DNA from: Myrica gale | Taxonomy: Eukaryota > Streptophyta > Magnoliopsida > Fagales > Myricaceae | Assembly (NCBI GenBank): GCA_963930655.1 | Contig: OZ005606.1 | Span: 14,217,501 to 14,281,500 of the forward strand | Reading direction: 5' to 3' | Length of the DNA: 64,000 nt | In this document: positions 22,557-34,804 of the stretch, in pieces | How positions within the stretch are numbered: the stretch's first letter is position 1 | How the letters are laid out: every line of letters begins with the position of its first letter | Notes under the pieces: model-generated | What the model was told of the DNA's origin: nothing | Database searches by the model: none | What the model saw: only the letters and a program-made list of their open reading frames with translations | Program-made: the position numbers and the translations under genes

Positions 22557-22870
22557 GAATAAGTAGGCATTACGAACGAATACTTGGCTTTTCTGTGACA
22601 AATGGAATGCCCGACTGGTTCACCACTAAGAGTAGTGGCTCCTCTGTAACACTTGAGATGATGCATCAAAATTTGGACGGTAATAGGAAGTAGATTAGTT
22701 GTGCTTTGTTCGTTTTTTATGAATCTCATAAGCAGGAGGATGAGAATTCATGGATTCTTGAATCGAACAATCTCGTCTATCAATCATTTGCTTGTGATAT
22801 TGAGACCGACGAATGTCGTCTAGAAGATATCTTACTACTTCAGACTCTAGGATTTGTTTGGAAATGGGTC
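22557..22870 (+). pseudogene. Orphan fragment resembling the C-JID end of a TIR-NBS-LRR resistance gene
   Basis: The plus strand reads GMPDWFTTKSSGSSVTLEM, a stop codon after NLDGNRK, then ISCALFVFYESHKQEDEN and LVYQSFACDIETDE. The pattern GxxxPxWFxxxSxGSSVTxxL followed by a CALF-like strand is typical of the post-LRR (C-JID) domain of TIR-NBS-LRR immune receptors. An AG acceptor precedes 22557 and a donor-like GTGAGT follows GAA near 22459, so a piece of an exon-intron border may be kept. No TIR, NBS or LRR domain is nearby. This is a broken fragment, and the family call is moderate. Confidence 0.5.
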
Positions 22871-22979
22871 ATGGTTCTAGTTTTGCGATTCAAACCATGG
22901 TTTAAACCCAAGCTTCATCGTCCGCGTTGGGAATGGTTCAACAAAACAGTTACACACTCACGTGTCAACCGTTGATTGA

Positions 22980-24336
22980 GCTTTGAATCAATGAAAAAAC
23001 GTGTTTTTTCTGACAACCTACATAGTCTTCACCCTACGTTACAAGACACAAATATCTTGTCATAAAGATTAAAGCTGTTAGCCGTTGTGCAAAAGAGTAT
23101 ACGTTGCACGCTTGTCTCTCTCCCCATCTCCTTCCTCCATTGTCACAACCATTCATGCCCTGCAACATTAATTTTTTAAATTTGTTATGGAGCGACATCT
23201 TCCCAGGTCTAGCAGTGAGTTTTGCTCACCTAGCAGGCAAGATAACGCGTGCGAAGGAAAAAATTCTTGCCCCATCAGCCGATGTCACCATACTTCCAGA
23301 GGCCATTCGCTGGGCTCTCGCTTGGGTGGCCAGTGAAGCGACATGAACTCAGGGGCTGGTAGTGGCTTTCCCGCGCCTGGCCTGTGAAACAGCGCGCTGA
23401 AACAAAATGAAAAACAGAGCGCAGTGGAAAAAGAAATGTGCAAAATATGTTTAACATATTCCTTATTTTTTATTTGTACGTGGCACTATGTGGTAGTTCA
23501 ATCAAAGGAACGATAACATCACCCATAAACAAATTTGATTGGAGGGTGTGCTGGTGTCAGGTCAAATAATATGGCAGCAGTAGCGTATATGACATGTCAG
23601 GCTATGTGGTTAACAGGGCACGCTGGATGTGTCTCAGGGTCTAACTTTTAGAACCAGAACCAGGACTTGAACCAAGACCCATTTCCAAACAAGCCCTAGA
23701 TGTCGCTTATGTTGGGTCAATCGGATTCTTGGGCTATATACCGGTCGAGTTGCTTTGGGAGCTACATTAGGGCCTGAGTTGCATATTCACTTTTTGAGAA
23801 AATAATTTGGAAGTAAAAAAATTCACAACTAAACATAAAAAAAATCTCAAAAAATACCATACACTTTTAAAAAAAAAAAAATCCAACAAATTTTCAAACA
23901 AACTCCAATATCTTTTTTTTAAAAAATATCATCAAATCATTTCTATCTATACTTTGCACTGAACTTAAATATATTTTTTTATTACAAATGTCTATCTCGT
24001 CCTTCTTTATATTTTTAATAAATTCCAATAAGAATAACCTGCAATCAAATATCTTAAAAAATTTCATCAACTTTTTACAAACTCCAATAAAACTTTAATC
24101 TACCTATATATTCACATCACTATCAAATGTTCTGCAAAGTTTGAGAATTTGTCATTGCCAAACATCATCTTAAATTATGTTCTAGAGTAGAAACACCTAA
24201 CTTTCTATAATTCAATTTCTAAAACGTGATCCGGAGAAAAGAAAGAACTACCTTAATATTTTATGGAAGTAATATTTTAAATGTATTAATTATTGTTCTG
24301 CAAGTTCATCACCTAACAATTATAAAGAAAGTAATA
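22980..24336. other. Intergenic stretch, no gene seen
   Basis: 23100-23440 is relatively GC-rich with short overlapping ORFs on both strands that carry no recognised domain. 23780-24190 is an AT-rich block with CAAACTCCAATA-type words shared with the MITE-like sequences elsewhere. No boundaries could be fixed. Confidence 0.4.
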
Positions 24337-24345
24337 TAAATGTTT

Positions 24346-24535
24346 GGGTTAATTATATTTTTCCCCCACGAACTTACACCCTAATCTCAAAAACCCTCAT
24401 AAACTCGAACTCGTTGTAACCCACCACCACAATCTACGTGTTTCGTTTCCATTCCGTTCGGGACCCAATTTTGACATTAACTATCACATTTTTCGTTACA
24501 CGTGATACCCACCCCCACACGAAAATACAAAATTG
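24346..24535 (+). repeat. Left terminal inverted repeat of the MULE
   Basis: It starts GGGTTAATTATATTTTTCCC and pairs with the inverse of 34805-34987. The outer 50 bp are the best conserved. Confidence 0.88.
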
Positions 24536-24615
24536 CCCCCATTCAAAAAGTGTCGTTGGAATTTTTAATTATTTTCCTCTGTGCACTAAATTGTGCCTCT
24601 GACTAAAAATCACTC

Positions 24616-24930
24616 TCATTTCCTTTTCCCCCAAACACGAACCCATTCATTCTCTCTGAAATCACCATTATCGGAACAGGCGGAGTTGTTTGATAAATCG
24701 AGTTGTTTCAGCGAGGTTTGATTCATAGGCAGGATAGCTCCCGTGAACTGGTTGTTTTCGAGGTAGATTTTTATGAGATGAGATAGTTCTATCACAGACT
24801 CGTGTATCGTTCCCGTTAATTGGTTGTGGGAAATCCAGAGTTTCTTTAACGAAGTAATATGAGAGAAGAAGCCTGGAGGAATATTGCCAGATAACCGATT
24901 TCCTGTTAGCAATAGTCTAAAACCAATCAG
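24616..24930 (-). pseudogene. LRR fragment of a pollen-receptor-kinase-like gene inside the MULE
   Basis: Ninety-odd codons show leucine-rich repeats LTGNRLSGNIPPGFFSHITS, LKKLWISHNQLTGTI, LIKIYLENNQFTGAI and LKQLDLSNN. The spacing and the NNQFTGAI/LDLSNN end match the LRR ectodomain of plant pollen receptor-like kinases. It stops shortly after, in sequence leading into the left TIR, with no transmembrane or kinase domain. The N-terminal part of the same gene type lies at 34122-34366 on the same strand, in the order expected if the intervening 9 kb is an insertion. Confidence 0.78.
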
Positions 24931-26009
24931 AGGTTGATGTGCAAGTTTACAAATATTTGAAGTACTCGAGCATATCTTGTCAAGCCCTGTGCTGATACTT
25001 ATCCTCTCGGCTCGCGTATAGTAATCGCATGCACAAAATTCGGGGATTACTGCACGATAAAAATTCTTAGGATCGCTTAAATGCCTTTGAATTTACTTAG
25101 CGGAAGACTTGTTTTAAAATGATTATTGGTTAAAAGGAATGTTGTAAATGAGTTTAGAAACATGAACGAAAGAAGTAAAATCTCACAAAATAATAAATCG
25201 GTATATTTGCACTTTACTTAGGAAAACCTTAGTCGGTTAACGACTAAAATGAAAATGGTAAAATCGTATAAAGCATCATATCGTAATAATATGCACCTGT
25301 TTAGGAAAATCTCATTAATGAATTAGGTTGAAAATTGATTGGTATCGTAAAAAGATAAAGGCGAGATTAAAGGAAATTGATAAACATGGTAGAAAGAAAA
25401 TCAACATAGAAAAATACATATTTTCCTTTAAACGAACACGGTCTTGTACAAAAAGGGGCATTTGGGAGGATTACAAAAGAATAGGTCTAGATCATATAAA
25501 AATGTGAGCTTCCTATAGTTCACCTAGCCTATACAATCGCGTTTCAAGGGTCTAAAAATAGTTTTGAGACACTGTCATCAAAAGAAAATAAAGGAAACAA
25601 CGAAAAGAGATACAAAACAGAATCTGCATCTAGAATCTCTACGGCCTTGAAATAAGCTAACATCCTGCTTAACAAATAAAAAGGTAAACACAAACAAACA
25701 TAAAAGGGGTGAGTCCTACTTACTTAATAAGGTCGGGAGGGGCATGCTCATACAAGTATAATTCATACTTTGGACTAAATGGTACTAGTGCAATTATTTC
25801 AAGTCATACAAGTCATAGAAACAATATAGATAATGCATGCAATGCAATTGAAATGCATTGGCTCATCATATGGTTCCATGAGGTATTCTCGGTATCTGCT
25901 CTATTCACCCCCAGAGTCAGGTTTTGTGTCCCTCCTCTCCTCGTGGGATTGTCTCGTGCCACCTATACTAGGACCTTTAAAACCTTTAAAAAGGATGTCA
26001 TAGCATCCA

Positions 26010-26221
26010 GAAGGAGCCCACTCACTCCTTATAGTGGGGGGTTGCACTCTCCTACCATGTGCCCGGTACCGTCACTCTTTCTTCAAGAATCACCTCGCAG
26101 GCTTGGAGTTCCCCAGAAGGAGCTCACTCACTCCTTATAGTGGAGGGTTGCACTCTCCTACCATGTGCCCGGTACCATCACTCTTTCTTCGGGAATCACC
26201 TTGCAGGCTTGGGGTTCCTGA
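26010..26221. repeat. ~105-bp tandem duplication inside the gypsy-like element
   Basis: Two units in tandem each run from AGAAGGAG through CTCACTCCTTATAGTGG, GGTTGCACTCTCCTACCAT, GTGCCCGGTACC and AATCACCT to GCAGGCTTGG. They differ at about a dozen positions. Overlapping plus-strand ORFs here follow the repeat and are not genes. Confidence 0.85.
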
Positions 26222-26399
26222 CATTTGTTTTTTCTCTTATGAAGTGAATGCAATTTAATGCACAAATCATTCATGTGCAATGTACACATCTCAAACATCC
26301 CCTGACTTGAAAACATAAACCAATAAAGTACTTGTAATTTCAATGCATGAATAATCAAAATACAAATTCCAGATATTAGATCCACAAAATAAATTTACA

Positions 26400-28690
26400 A
26401 TACTTAATCAGTTCCTGTGTTATATGGTTTCAAATTATTAAACATTTTTTCTTAAATAAAGAATTAAATAAAAACACATCTATTAATCATTTAATTAATC
26501 AAATACCACAAAAAACACCAAATCGTCATCAAGAACCAAGCAACAATCATCAAACGTCTTTGGAAGCTATTACTTCCCATTCCTTTCCATTTTCTTTTCA
26601 TTTCCTTAGAACACATCTCATGCATGTGTTCCCTTTTTGTTTCATTACCAATCCATGACCTTTCTACTCATTTTGAGTATTCTTAGTCATGTTATAAACC
26701 TTTTCACCATTGAGCATCATATACAAGCTCTTATCATCATCAAATCCACACACAACATGCATTTTCATCAATCAATATCTCCCAACAGAAACTCACAACA
26801 AAAATGCCATAAAACCAACATGCAAGCATTAAATATGAAAGATCAAGGCCCCATGATTGGCAGTGGCGTTTTTGGTCATCCTTTTATAATACTAATTAAA
26901 GAATTAAACATGAAATTTATAATTAAATATTAATCCTACCAAAGATCTCCAAATGAAGGCTTATTGGGCCTCCTTAGACCCTACTGATCCTATCCCTAAA
27001 GTTTCAAAGTGTTTTGGGCTTGTTTAGGGCTAACGGGTCTAAAGTCCATTTAGACCCCTAAACGGACTTTGGAGTTTGAGCCCTTCATTCTACTCTGTTT
27101 GGACTCAAATTTGGGTTTTCCCATCTATTTTTCATGCTCTACACAGCCATAAAGTTATTTTTCTCGTTCGGACCTTTTTACCCTAACATTTTGTGTGAAA
27201 TGACAAAACTGACCTTAGAGACCCCCAGAGGCATTGTTGACCTTTCCCGACCTCCGATTGAGCTGAAATTTTGACTGAGACCTACTGCAACCATATACTA
27301 CACTTCACCAATTTTCATGCAAAAACTCCAAGTATTCCATGGGGACATTTTGGACAGTAAGAGTTTTCACTAAAAAGTCATATTAATTTTTCCATTGCGT
27401 GTGATGTTTATGTGCTATAATCCTTAGATCTAAAGATTTATGTCATCATAACTAAAACGATATAATCACAACATGCATTCATTTATACATCAGCAACAAA
27501 AATCACACGTAACCTCATAACTTCCTTCAAAATCATCAAAACAACACATTCATGAACATTTTAATTCAAAACTTCATCTCATGCCCTTTTGGCTTCATTT
27601 CCATGGCTTTGATCTGCCATTTCAACCATAAAATCCATCCCTTACCATTTGGTTCACATCAGAACCCTTTCATCACAAATTTCCTCAACAAAGCATGTAA
27701 AAATCATTATACGTATTCACATGCAACCATCATTTACTCTTTGTATCATGATAAAAACTAAGTTGAACATATTTTTCAATGAAACTGACATGTATAACAA
27801 ATATTTCATATTGACAGCAACCAAACCAAGCTCAACCTTACAATTTTTCCAGCCAAATATGCATAAAATTAGCCTTTACCTATACTTGAATGCTAGCTCA
27901 TCTTCTCCTCTTTCATTTTCTTCTTCTTTCTCTTCATTTTTCTCTTTTTTTCTTGGTCGATCCTCCCTTTTCTCTCTTCTTTTTTTATTTTCTCTCTCCT
28001 CTCTTCTTTATTCTCTCTCCCTCTCTCTCTTATGCACGACTAAAACAAAAATGTCGTCCATGAGTTGCACAAAATGCTTAAATGCCTAGTCTCTCTCTTC
28101 ATTACTTCTCTCTTCTCTTTCTTCTCTCCCCTTTTCTCCCTAGATATACAAATAGAATAAATGTTCATGGATAGACAGACATTCCATTGATTCTTAGTTT
28201 TAGGTTTCTTGTCTCACGGCAAAATGCTTGAGATGAGTCACTTGTTCTCTTCCACTAAATCTATTTTTTTTACTTTATTCTACCTAAGTAATTAGGGGCA
28301 TGCTATATTTATGGGGACATAATTATTATGGAGACAAGATATTAATTACATACATTGAATCTTTACGCATAGGAGAAAGAGTTTTGGACACATGGCCAAC
28401 AAGATAATTAAAAATGCAAAATCTACATAATATTGGCCGACCATGGGGTAGTTAAGTGGGCTTGGGTGTGTCTCTTGGGCTACCATGCACTAATGGGCTT
28501 CTGCCCAACTCATTTCCATAGGCCCAAGTCCATAATCCCACAACCCTAGACCTAATTGAAATTTAAATGCAATTAAACAAGTATTTTAAAATAATTAAGC
28601 TCAAATAAAATCAAATTAGAAAAATAACATCACATTAATATAAGAAAGATAATTTATTAAAATCAAAGTTAAAAATACAATATGGGGACA
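26400..28690. other. Noncoding part of the gypsy-like element
   Basis: AT-rich sequence with a strong pyrimidine run at 27898-28135 (mostly TCTTC/CTCTCT) and scattered short ORFs without domains. No gene is supported. Confidence 0.4.
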
Positions 28691-28864
28691 AAAAAAAAGT
28701 AAAAGAGAAAAACATCACTCTCTCTCAAAACTCTCTGCAGCCGCCCCGTAACCTAGCGCCTCCAGGAGGAAGGTGGGAGCTTTGGCTCCTCCCTTCCTCC
28801 GCCCCTCTTCTCCTCTTTCCTTTCCCCCTTCTCTTTTTTCCTCCTCTTCCTCCCTAGCACCACT

Positions 28865-29774
28865 TGATATTCTTAGGGTTGTGTTGGATAATCCAACCCT
28901 AAATGAGGTGATTAGACCCACTGCCAGTGCCTTAACGATTCATAGAAGGATATTACATCACATGACTTGCAATTTTATCTTACCAAGGACTGGAAAATTT
29001 GAGTACTTTACTTACATGAAATTATTTATTATGTTTCATATTTCATATTCTTGAGATTGATATAAATGTGGAAGTTAGAGAAAAAATCCAAAGACTCTAT
29101 GGAATACAACAAGAAAACCCTTCGGGTATTAGAGTTTGTTCAAAATGATGATGGAAAATGGGTGAAGAAAAGTGTGATGACACCTAAGCAAGGGGATTCA
29201 GATCTTGAGGAAAGGCTGAAACTGAAAGGACTCCCAAAGGAAATAGAACTTCTTTGGGTAAGCAAACACCTATTTCTTTTTCCTGCTGCAGATTGGATCA
29301 TCTTCCGTATATCCTACTGATAGTTCTCGTGAGTCTCACCTAAGTAAACTTGAGGATTCAATTGCTGAAATCAAGAAGGAACTGAACAGATTGAGTAAGA
29401 ATATGGAAGACATGACCACTAGTTTGAAGATGAGATTTGAAGATATTACAAAGCTTAGTGGTGTTCATACAAAGTGTTTTGGGGATATTGATAAGGAAAT
29501 GAGGGGTTTTAAGAATCAAGTAAACAACCTCCATGTGACAAGCAATGTGATTCAAAATACAGTGGATGAATTTGCTAAGAATATCGTGCAATCCACTGCT
29601 GAAGATGTCGTCAAGGCTACTGAGCTTCATTTGAAAGCTGAGCTCCATTTGAAATGGACTTATTGGTTCTCCACGACTTGGATGGATTGGCTGAAGAAAT
29701 TTGAGATTGAGTATCCTCCTCCTATCAAGAAATCCAAACCTTCCACCTACACTACAAAGACTCCTCCTACCTAA
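28865..29774 (+). pseudogene. Broken third ORF (envelope-like) of a SIRE-like retrotransposon
   Basis: Three pieces in different frames follow one another: DNPTLNEVIRPTASALTIHR continuing to 29054, a Lys/Glu-rich piece at 29066-29250 (TLRVLEFVQNDDGKWVKK), and 29391-29774, a coiled-coil-like stretch ending in a Pro/Thr/Lys-rich tail (PPPIKKSKPSTYTTKTPPT). SIRE-lineage elements carry an extra frame of this character downstream of pol. Frame changes and internal gaps show it is dead. The assignment comes from position before the polypurine tract and LTR plus general resemblance. Confidence 0.55.
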
Positions 29775-30368
29775 ATAGCCAACTGTTCTTGCCCTTATCC
29801 TATTTTTGATGATGCAAAAGGGGGAGAAATTAGAAGAGAAGTGGGAAGAAGTTTATAAGTATTATGTTGACTTCTCAGCTCTTAATGAGGACATTTCATT
29901 TTGATGATTGACTGATCACTTGACTTGCCTTATATATGCATATCTCTGATATTTATTTGTCTTTAATGGATTATTTGGTTATGCTCATATCTGTTGATTA
30001 TCTCATTATTATCTATAAGGATTTCAGAAGTGCTTATCTCATTGCACTTCATTATGGAAAATTGAGACTTGCTTTACAGGTAGTATTCCTAACTTTCTAT
30101 TGGTATCAATATGAAGTCATGTGTTATGATTGAAAAATTGGAAGTTTGGGAAGTTGGGAGGAAGCTTATAGAAGTGTCTTTTTGTGTTTTTAAATCTTGG
30201 GAAACCTCCATTTACAAAGGAAACTCTTGCAAATTTTTTGTAAAATCGTAAAGTCCTTTTTGCTAAAAATGTCATGAAAAACTCATGCTTGTTCTAAGGG
30301 GAGCTTTTCTATTTGTTAGCAAATTGTAGTTTTTAAAATGATTTTGTCATCATAAAAAAGGGAGAGAT

Positions 30369-32008
30369 TGTTAGCCCAAGGTTGTTTTGAAAACAAACCA
30401 TATTTGATTTTGATGATAACAAAAGTTTCTATTTGTTAGCAAATTGTCAATCCACAATTTCTAAATTGTATTTCAAAAGGATTGAGGTTTCACTCACTAA
30501 AATATGTCTAAGTGCATTTGAAGAGCATTACACAAGTTGATAAGATCAATTTTTTATATTGTAGGTGTTTAAAGAAGTTTTGGAATGGATTGAACACTTT
30601 CAAGTTGCTAAAACTCTCCAGCAGTGATGGTGTCGACACATTGCACTAACACCCGAGACAAGATTTCCAGACCATTTTAATGTGTCAGGACATACCACCA
30701 ATGTATCAACACATTGCACTGTCTCCTGAGAGCAAATTTCAGAACAAATTTTAATGTGTCAGCACATACCCATGTGTCGACACATAGTGCAAATTTGCAG
30801 AAATCTTGGAACAACGCCAGATCACTCAAAATCGTTCAAAATGGTCTCAAATGACCTCCAATGACTCTCTAACTTTACAAGAAGACTCTTTTATGATTGT
30901 TGAAGATCTAAGAGCTATAAGAAGAACGAGATGGAGAGAGAGAAGAAGAAGCTCAATCATCAACGCAACATCTAGAGAGAAAAATCCAAGATCCAAAGTT
31001 TTCATTTGCTGATTTTTCTTAGATCAAAGCTCTCATCGTTCAATACTCTTCATTTTGCTCTTCATTGACAACCCAGCCTTCAAAGTGAGAGAAATTTCTT
31101 AAAGAAGAGGAGGACTTGTTCATTATTCAAACACTACCTCCGATAGAGAGAGAAAACAAGCAAGATCTAAAGTTTTCATTTGCTGATTTATCCAAGATCA
31201 AAGCTTCATTTTCAAATCTTCTTCTATTGCTCATCATTGACGACCCAGCCTCCAAAGAGAGAGATTTCTTGAAGAAGAGACAACACACTTGCAAGTTCTC
31301 TTTGCCCTAACTTCTAGAGAGAGAAATTGCCTTGAAGAAGAAAGAAGAACTCACCAACCAAAAAGGCTTGTGCTCACACCTTCCAAACTTTAGCTTTCCT
31401 TTAATAATCTTGTCTTCTTGCACTCTATTGAGCTTTCCACTTGCTTATTTGGCTTAGAGAGTCATTTTACTTTTGTGCCTCATTTGCTCATTTAGCTTAG
31501 AAAGCCTTCATTGTACCCATCCTTTGTAAAACATTTGAGTGTTGGGAAAATACTTGGTCCTACTTATGAGAGTAGAAGAAATCCTCTAGGTTGTGTGGAT
31601 TTGTGAGAGTGAGTTAAAGTGTAAGCTCGAAAAACACTTTGTAAAGGTTCCTTAGCACCTGAGAAGCTAAGGTGTATTCGTTATTTGGAGAATAGTGAAA
31701 GAAGCCTCAGGAAGTCAATAGCCTTGGGGGTGGACTTAGGCACGTGTTTGACCGAACCACCTAAAAACTACGGTGTCATCTCTCTAACTCTATCTCTTTC
31801 ATTTTTCGTTCCATATCCATACTTATGATGTTTTAAGCTTTATCTTTAATTGCTGATATTTACCTTGTATTAAGCTCCTTCAGATTTGAATCTATAAGTG
31901 TTAAAAAGAATATAATTTCATATCTGTGTTTTTATTGAAAAATGGACTAGTTTTTTGATAAACTCAATTCACCCCCCTCTTGGGTTGTTATTTAGACTCA
32001 TAATTTCA
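30369..32008 (+). repeat. LTR of the nested SIRE-like element
   Basis: It starts TGTTAGCCCAAGG directly after a polypurine tract and contains CAATTCACCCCCCTCTTGGG near its end, like the LTRs at 9840 and 12240. The exact 3' end (CA at 32008, or at 32000) is uncertain. About 1.64 kb. Confidence 0.65.
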
Positions 32009-33079
32009 ATAACTTTTTATGTCAAAATTAGTATTTTCTACGTGGTGATTAAGCCGATTTTTAACTGAGAAATCAAAGTGTTGCTTTCTCTTCATAACAT
32101 TTTACTTTGAGAAATGTTTTATAATGTTGTGATGATGGAAACAAGTTAAGGTGTTGCATATCATAAATGAGATGTAAGTACGTTGATATGAGACATGCAT
32201 ACTTAACTTGTACGTTGGAAAGAAATATTTTGATGTTCAAGTGTGGTTAAGGTGTTGCATATCATGAGACATGCATACTTAATGTATACTGTGAAGACGG
32301 GACAATACTGTGCACAAGAGAATACGTTCACTTGTTGTGACAATCTGGTCTATCCGTTGTACGCGGAAAGATTCTTTGTTAGGATAATTCACTCTAAGAG
32401 TTTGAGACCATATTGTGCTCTGGGAGTTCTACTGCAAAGGTACGGAGGTTACTTGTAACCCGTCACTCTGGCACAGTGATTCACTCTAGGAGTGAGAGTA
32501 GTGGTGATTGAAAAATGGAAAAGATCATTTTTTAAAATTGAGTCTTTTCATTTACTTTTTGTTCTATTTTGATATTTATTGATGAACGGGTTTCTTCAAT
32601 GTATTTTTCATCTGTTATTCTGTTCTACTAACCACTAGCTCTACTGAGTCATTTGAATTCACCGTTGTTTGTTAAATTCTTTTAGGAGATGTTCAGAATG
32701 TACCTGGGAGAATTTACTTAAACTTTGACTCATGAGGTATTGATACTAAGCTGGTAGTTGAGTCTGGGTCACTGAGAACCTAGACATCATCGTTGGGAGT
32801 GTCCTGATTATATTTTCTAGCGATGATGAAGAGGAAGAGTAGAAGAGAATAAGATAAAGACTGATGTAGATTGTACTGAATTTAGTAGTTATTCTGTCAT
32901 GTTTTGTAAAAGCAGAATTGATACTCTTTTGTGATACAAAGGTTGAAATAAATAGTCTTGAGGATGTTTATTTTCTGAGAATCCTGTTGTTTTCACGATA
33001 CTCTCACTGGCTGTAACCTTAGTTTAATAGGGTCGTCCATTACTATAAGACAACACTAGAAGTCTTGACGGTCCAGGAA

Positions 33080-33535
33080 ATTACAAGAGACCACCTTCCC
33101 GCGTGATGTACAGACTCACGCGCCGAGGCTTTTGGTTGACGCTGTCGGTTCCTCCACCTCCCGTGACGTGCTGCTTTCCCCAGGACCAATCTATGTGGCT
33201 CTTGCTCTCCCCCTTGTCTTTGTTTGTTGCTTATGTCAGCTTCCCGCTCGTTTGGGCTTATTCGCCCTTATGGGCTTACCTGTAGTGTGGTTGTGTCTAT
33301 GTGTAGTTTTTACAGCTGGTATTTGCATTTGAAATATTCTAAAGGAGCAGGATCGAAGATACGTCCATCCCTCCTTCAGCGGCAGTTGCCATTTTTTTGT
33401 GCAGTGTATGTTACTTTTTATGGGTTTTTGCGCCCATATCTCGCGGGTCTCCCCGCTACCTCCGAGGACCTTCAGTCCTCATTTATGAGCTACGACCCCC
33501 TAGACTTGTTGCTGACCCTTTCGGCCATATAATAA
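33080..33535 (+). other. GC-richer insert of unknown origin in the gypsy-like region
   Basis: This block differs from the AT-rich surroundings, has three overlapping short ORFs (33103-33532) and ends CGGCCATATAATAAAAATTA, which resembles a non-LTR retrotransposon tail. No domain is recognised. Confidence 0.25.
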
Positions 33536-34121
33536 AAATTAACCAAATCAATCTAAAAATTTAAGGAAACAAAACTCAAGTCAAATAAGAAATTTAAGCA
33601 CATGAAATTAAATGAAATAATGCAAGGATTTAAGAATTAAAGAAAGAAAGCACAAACACATTTTCAATTAAAAGGGTCATTTAAATACTAAAGTCATGAA
33701 TTTGGAAACCGAAGTAATTAAACAAATACGAAAGAACATAAATATTTAAAATATTAGAGGAAATAAAATCAAATCAATTAGACAATTTAAACACATAGAT
33801 TACAATAAAAATAGTGATTGTAATTCAAAGATTAAAAATTAAAAGAAAGAAATTTTATGAGTAATTAATTAAATCGTAAATATTAAACAAGACACAAATT
33901 TAGAAAATAAAGCACATACTAAAGAAAAAGACCACGATTCCTAAAAATATTAAAAGGAAAACTTTAACACAAGAATCTCACAAGTAGTTCAAAACGTTAG
34001 GGGTATCACATATTTCTAATTAAGAGTATGATTAGTTCAAACAAACAAACTAAGAGGGATCAATGATCCAATTGTCACAGCTATAACATCGAACAACCCA
34101 CTTCAAATGTTTTGAAAGACA

Positions 34122-34366
34122 AGATCTGCTCAGAAAAAATATGATAAACTCGTCATCCAAGAAATACATTTAACGCAAATCACTACGCTAGTAATGTATC
34201 CACGGCCGAGCAGGGAGAGGAGTCGGGAACCCAGGAGCTTAAGGCGTCTGCATGGGTGAATGATCTCTTGAGTTGGAGGAGAGCCTGTTTTCGGAGAGGG
34301 AAAGAGAGAAGGGAGAGAGAGGGAGGAAATGAGGAGGAAGAGGAAGAGAAGACAAACAACGGCCAT
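34122..34366 (-). pseudogene. N-terminal fragment (signal peptide and LRRNT) of the pollen-receptor-kinase-like gene
   Basis: From ATG at 34366 the reading gives a strong signal peptide (MAVVCLLFLFLLISSLSLPS). After SPKT an apparent two-base loss shifts the frame. The other frame continues ALLQLKRSFTHADALSSW, then VPDSSPCSAVDT, the LRR N-terminal cap of this receptor family, followed by an in-frame stop near 34190. A VICVK word further on (about 34150) fits the family's next motif, so similarity reaches almost to the edge of the gypsy-like insertion. It is non-functional as it stands. Confidence 0.75.
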
Positions 34367-34804
34367 TTGTAATGTTCACAGGGATTTATTCTTGAAGAGG
34401 CCACTGGGCTTTTTGTCAATGGGGATATCGATGTTGACGATGTGCATTCTTTATTAGATCTTCGCATGTTGTGGCTCCTTTTTTTTTTTTAAGCACTGGA
34501 AAGAGTGGACGCTTAAGCCATGTGTTTTCATTAACGCAAAATCTTTTATGTTGTATATCTCTTACAGCTCTTAGAGTTGTATTTTAACAACATGCAGGAA
34601 GAAAGGAAGTAAATCTGGAGCTAATGAAAGAACCAGAGTATTTCGGTGATATAGTTATAATTCCTTAAATGGATAATTACGATCTTCTGGTGTTGAAGAC
34701 TAGCAATATGCGAATATAGGGTTGAGAGAGAAAGAGAGAGAGATCGTCTCCCTCTTCTCCCACTGGCACTTGTGGGTTTGAAATTTTATTCGCGTGGACA
34801 GAGT

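Larger units (their letters stand above)
28865..32008 (+). mobile_element. 3' part of a SIRE-like copia element nested in the gypsy-like element
   Basis: It contains remnants of the extra (envelope-like) reading frame, several purine tracts (CAAAAGGGGGAGAAAT near 29815; AAAAAAGGGAGAGA at 30354-30367) and one LTR. There is no gag, protease, integrase or RT, so the element is truncated at its 5' side; the break near 28865 lies where a pyrimidine-rich stretch changes to coding-like sequence. No target duplication is expected or seen. Confidence 0.65.
24977..34009 (+). mobile_element. Gypsy-like LTR retrotransposon insertion inside the MULE
   Basis: The left end TGTCAAGCCCTGTGCTGA and right end AGGGGTATCACA have the TGT..CCC / GGG..ACA form of chromovirus (Tekay/Del) LTR ends. 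Flanks TATCT (24972-24976) and TATTT (34010-34014) match at four of five bases. 32100-33080, with GATGATGAAGAGGAAGAGTA and repeated CATGCATACTTAA words, resembles such LTRs. Long noncoding stretches fit large LTRs; no polyprotein is left. The class call rests on end structure and remembered similarity, so confidence is limited. Confidence 0.45.

Noticed and set aside
25709..26258. Overlapping plus-strand ORFs of up to 143 codons
   Set aside because: They follow the 105-bp tandem duplication in the gypsy-like element; no protein similarity is apparent.
27649..28089. 146-codon Ser/Phe/Leu-rich ORF
   Set aside because: Its second half is translation of a long pyrimidine run; not a membrane protein gene.
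33103..33532. Three overlapping hydrophobic plus-strand ORFs
   Set aside because: No shared frame, no start context and no recognised family; likely part of a transposon insert.
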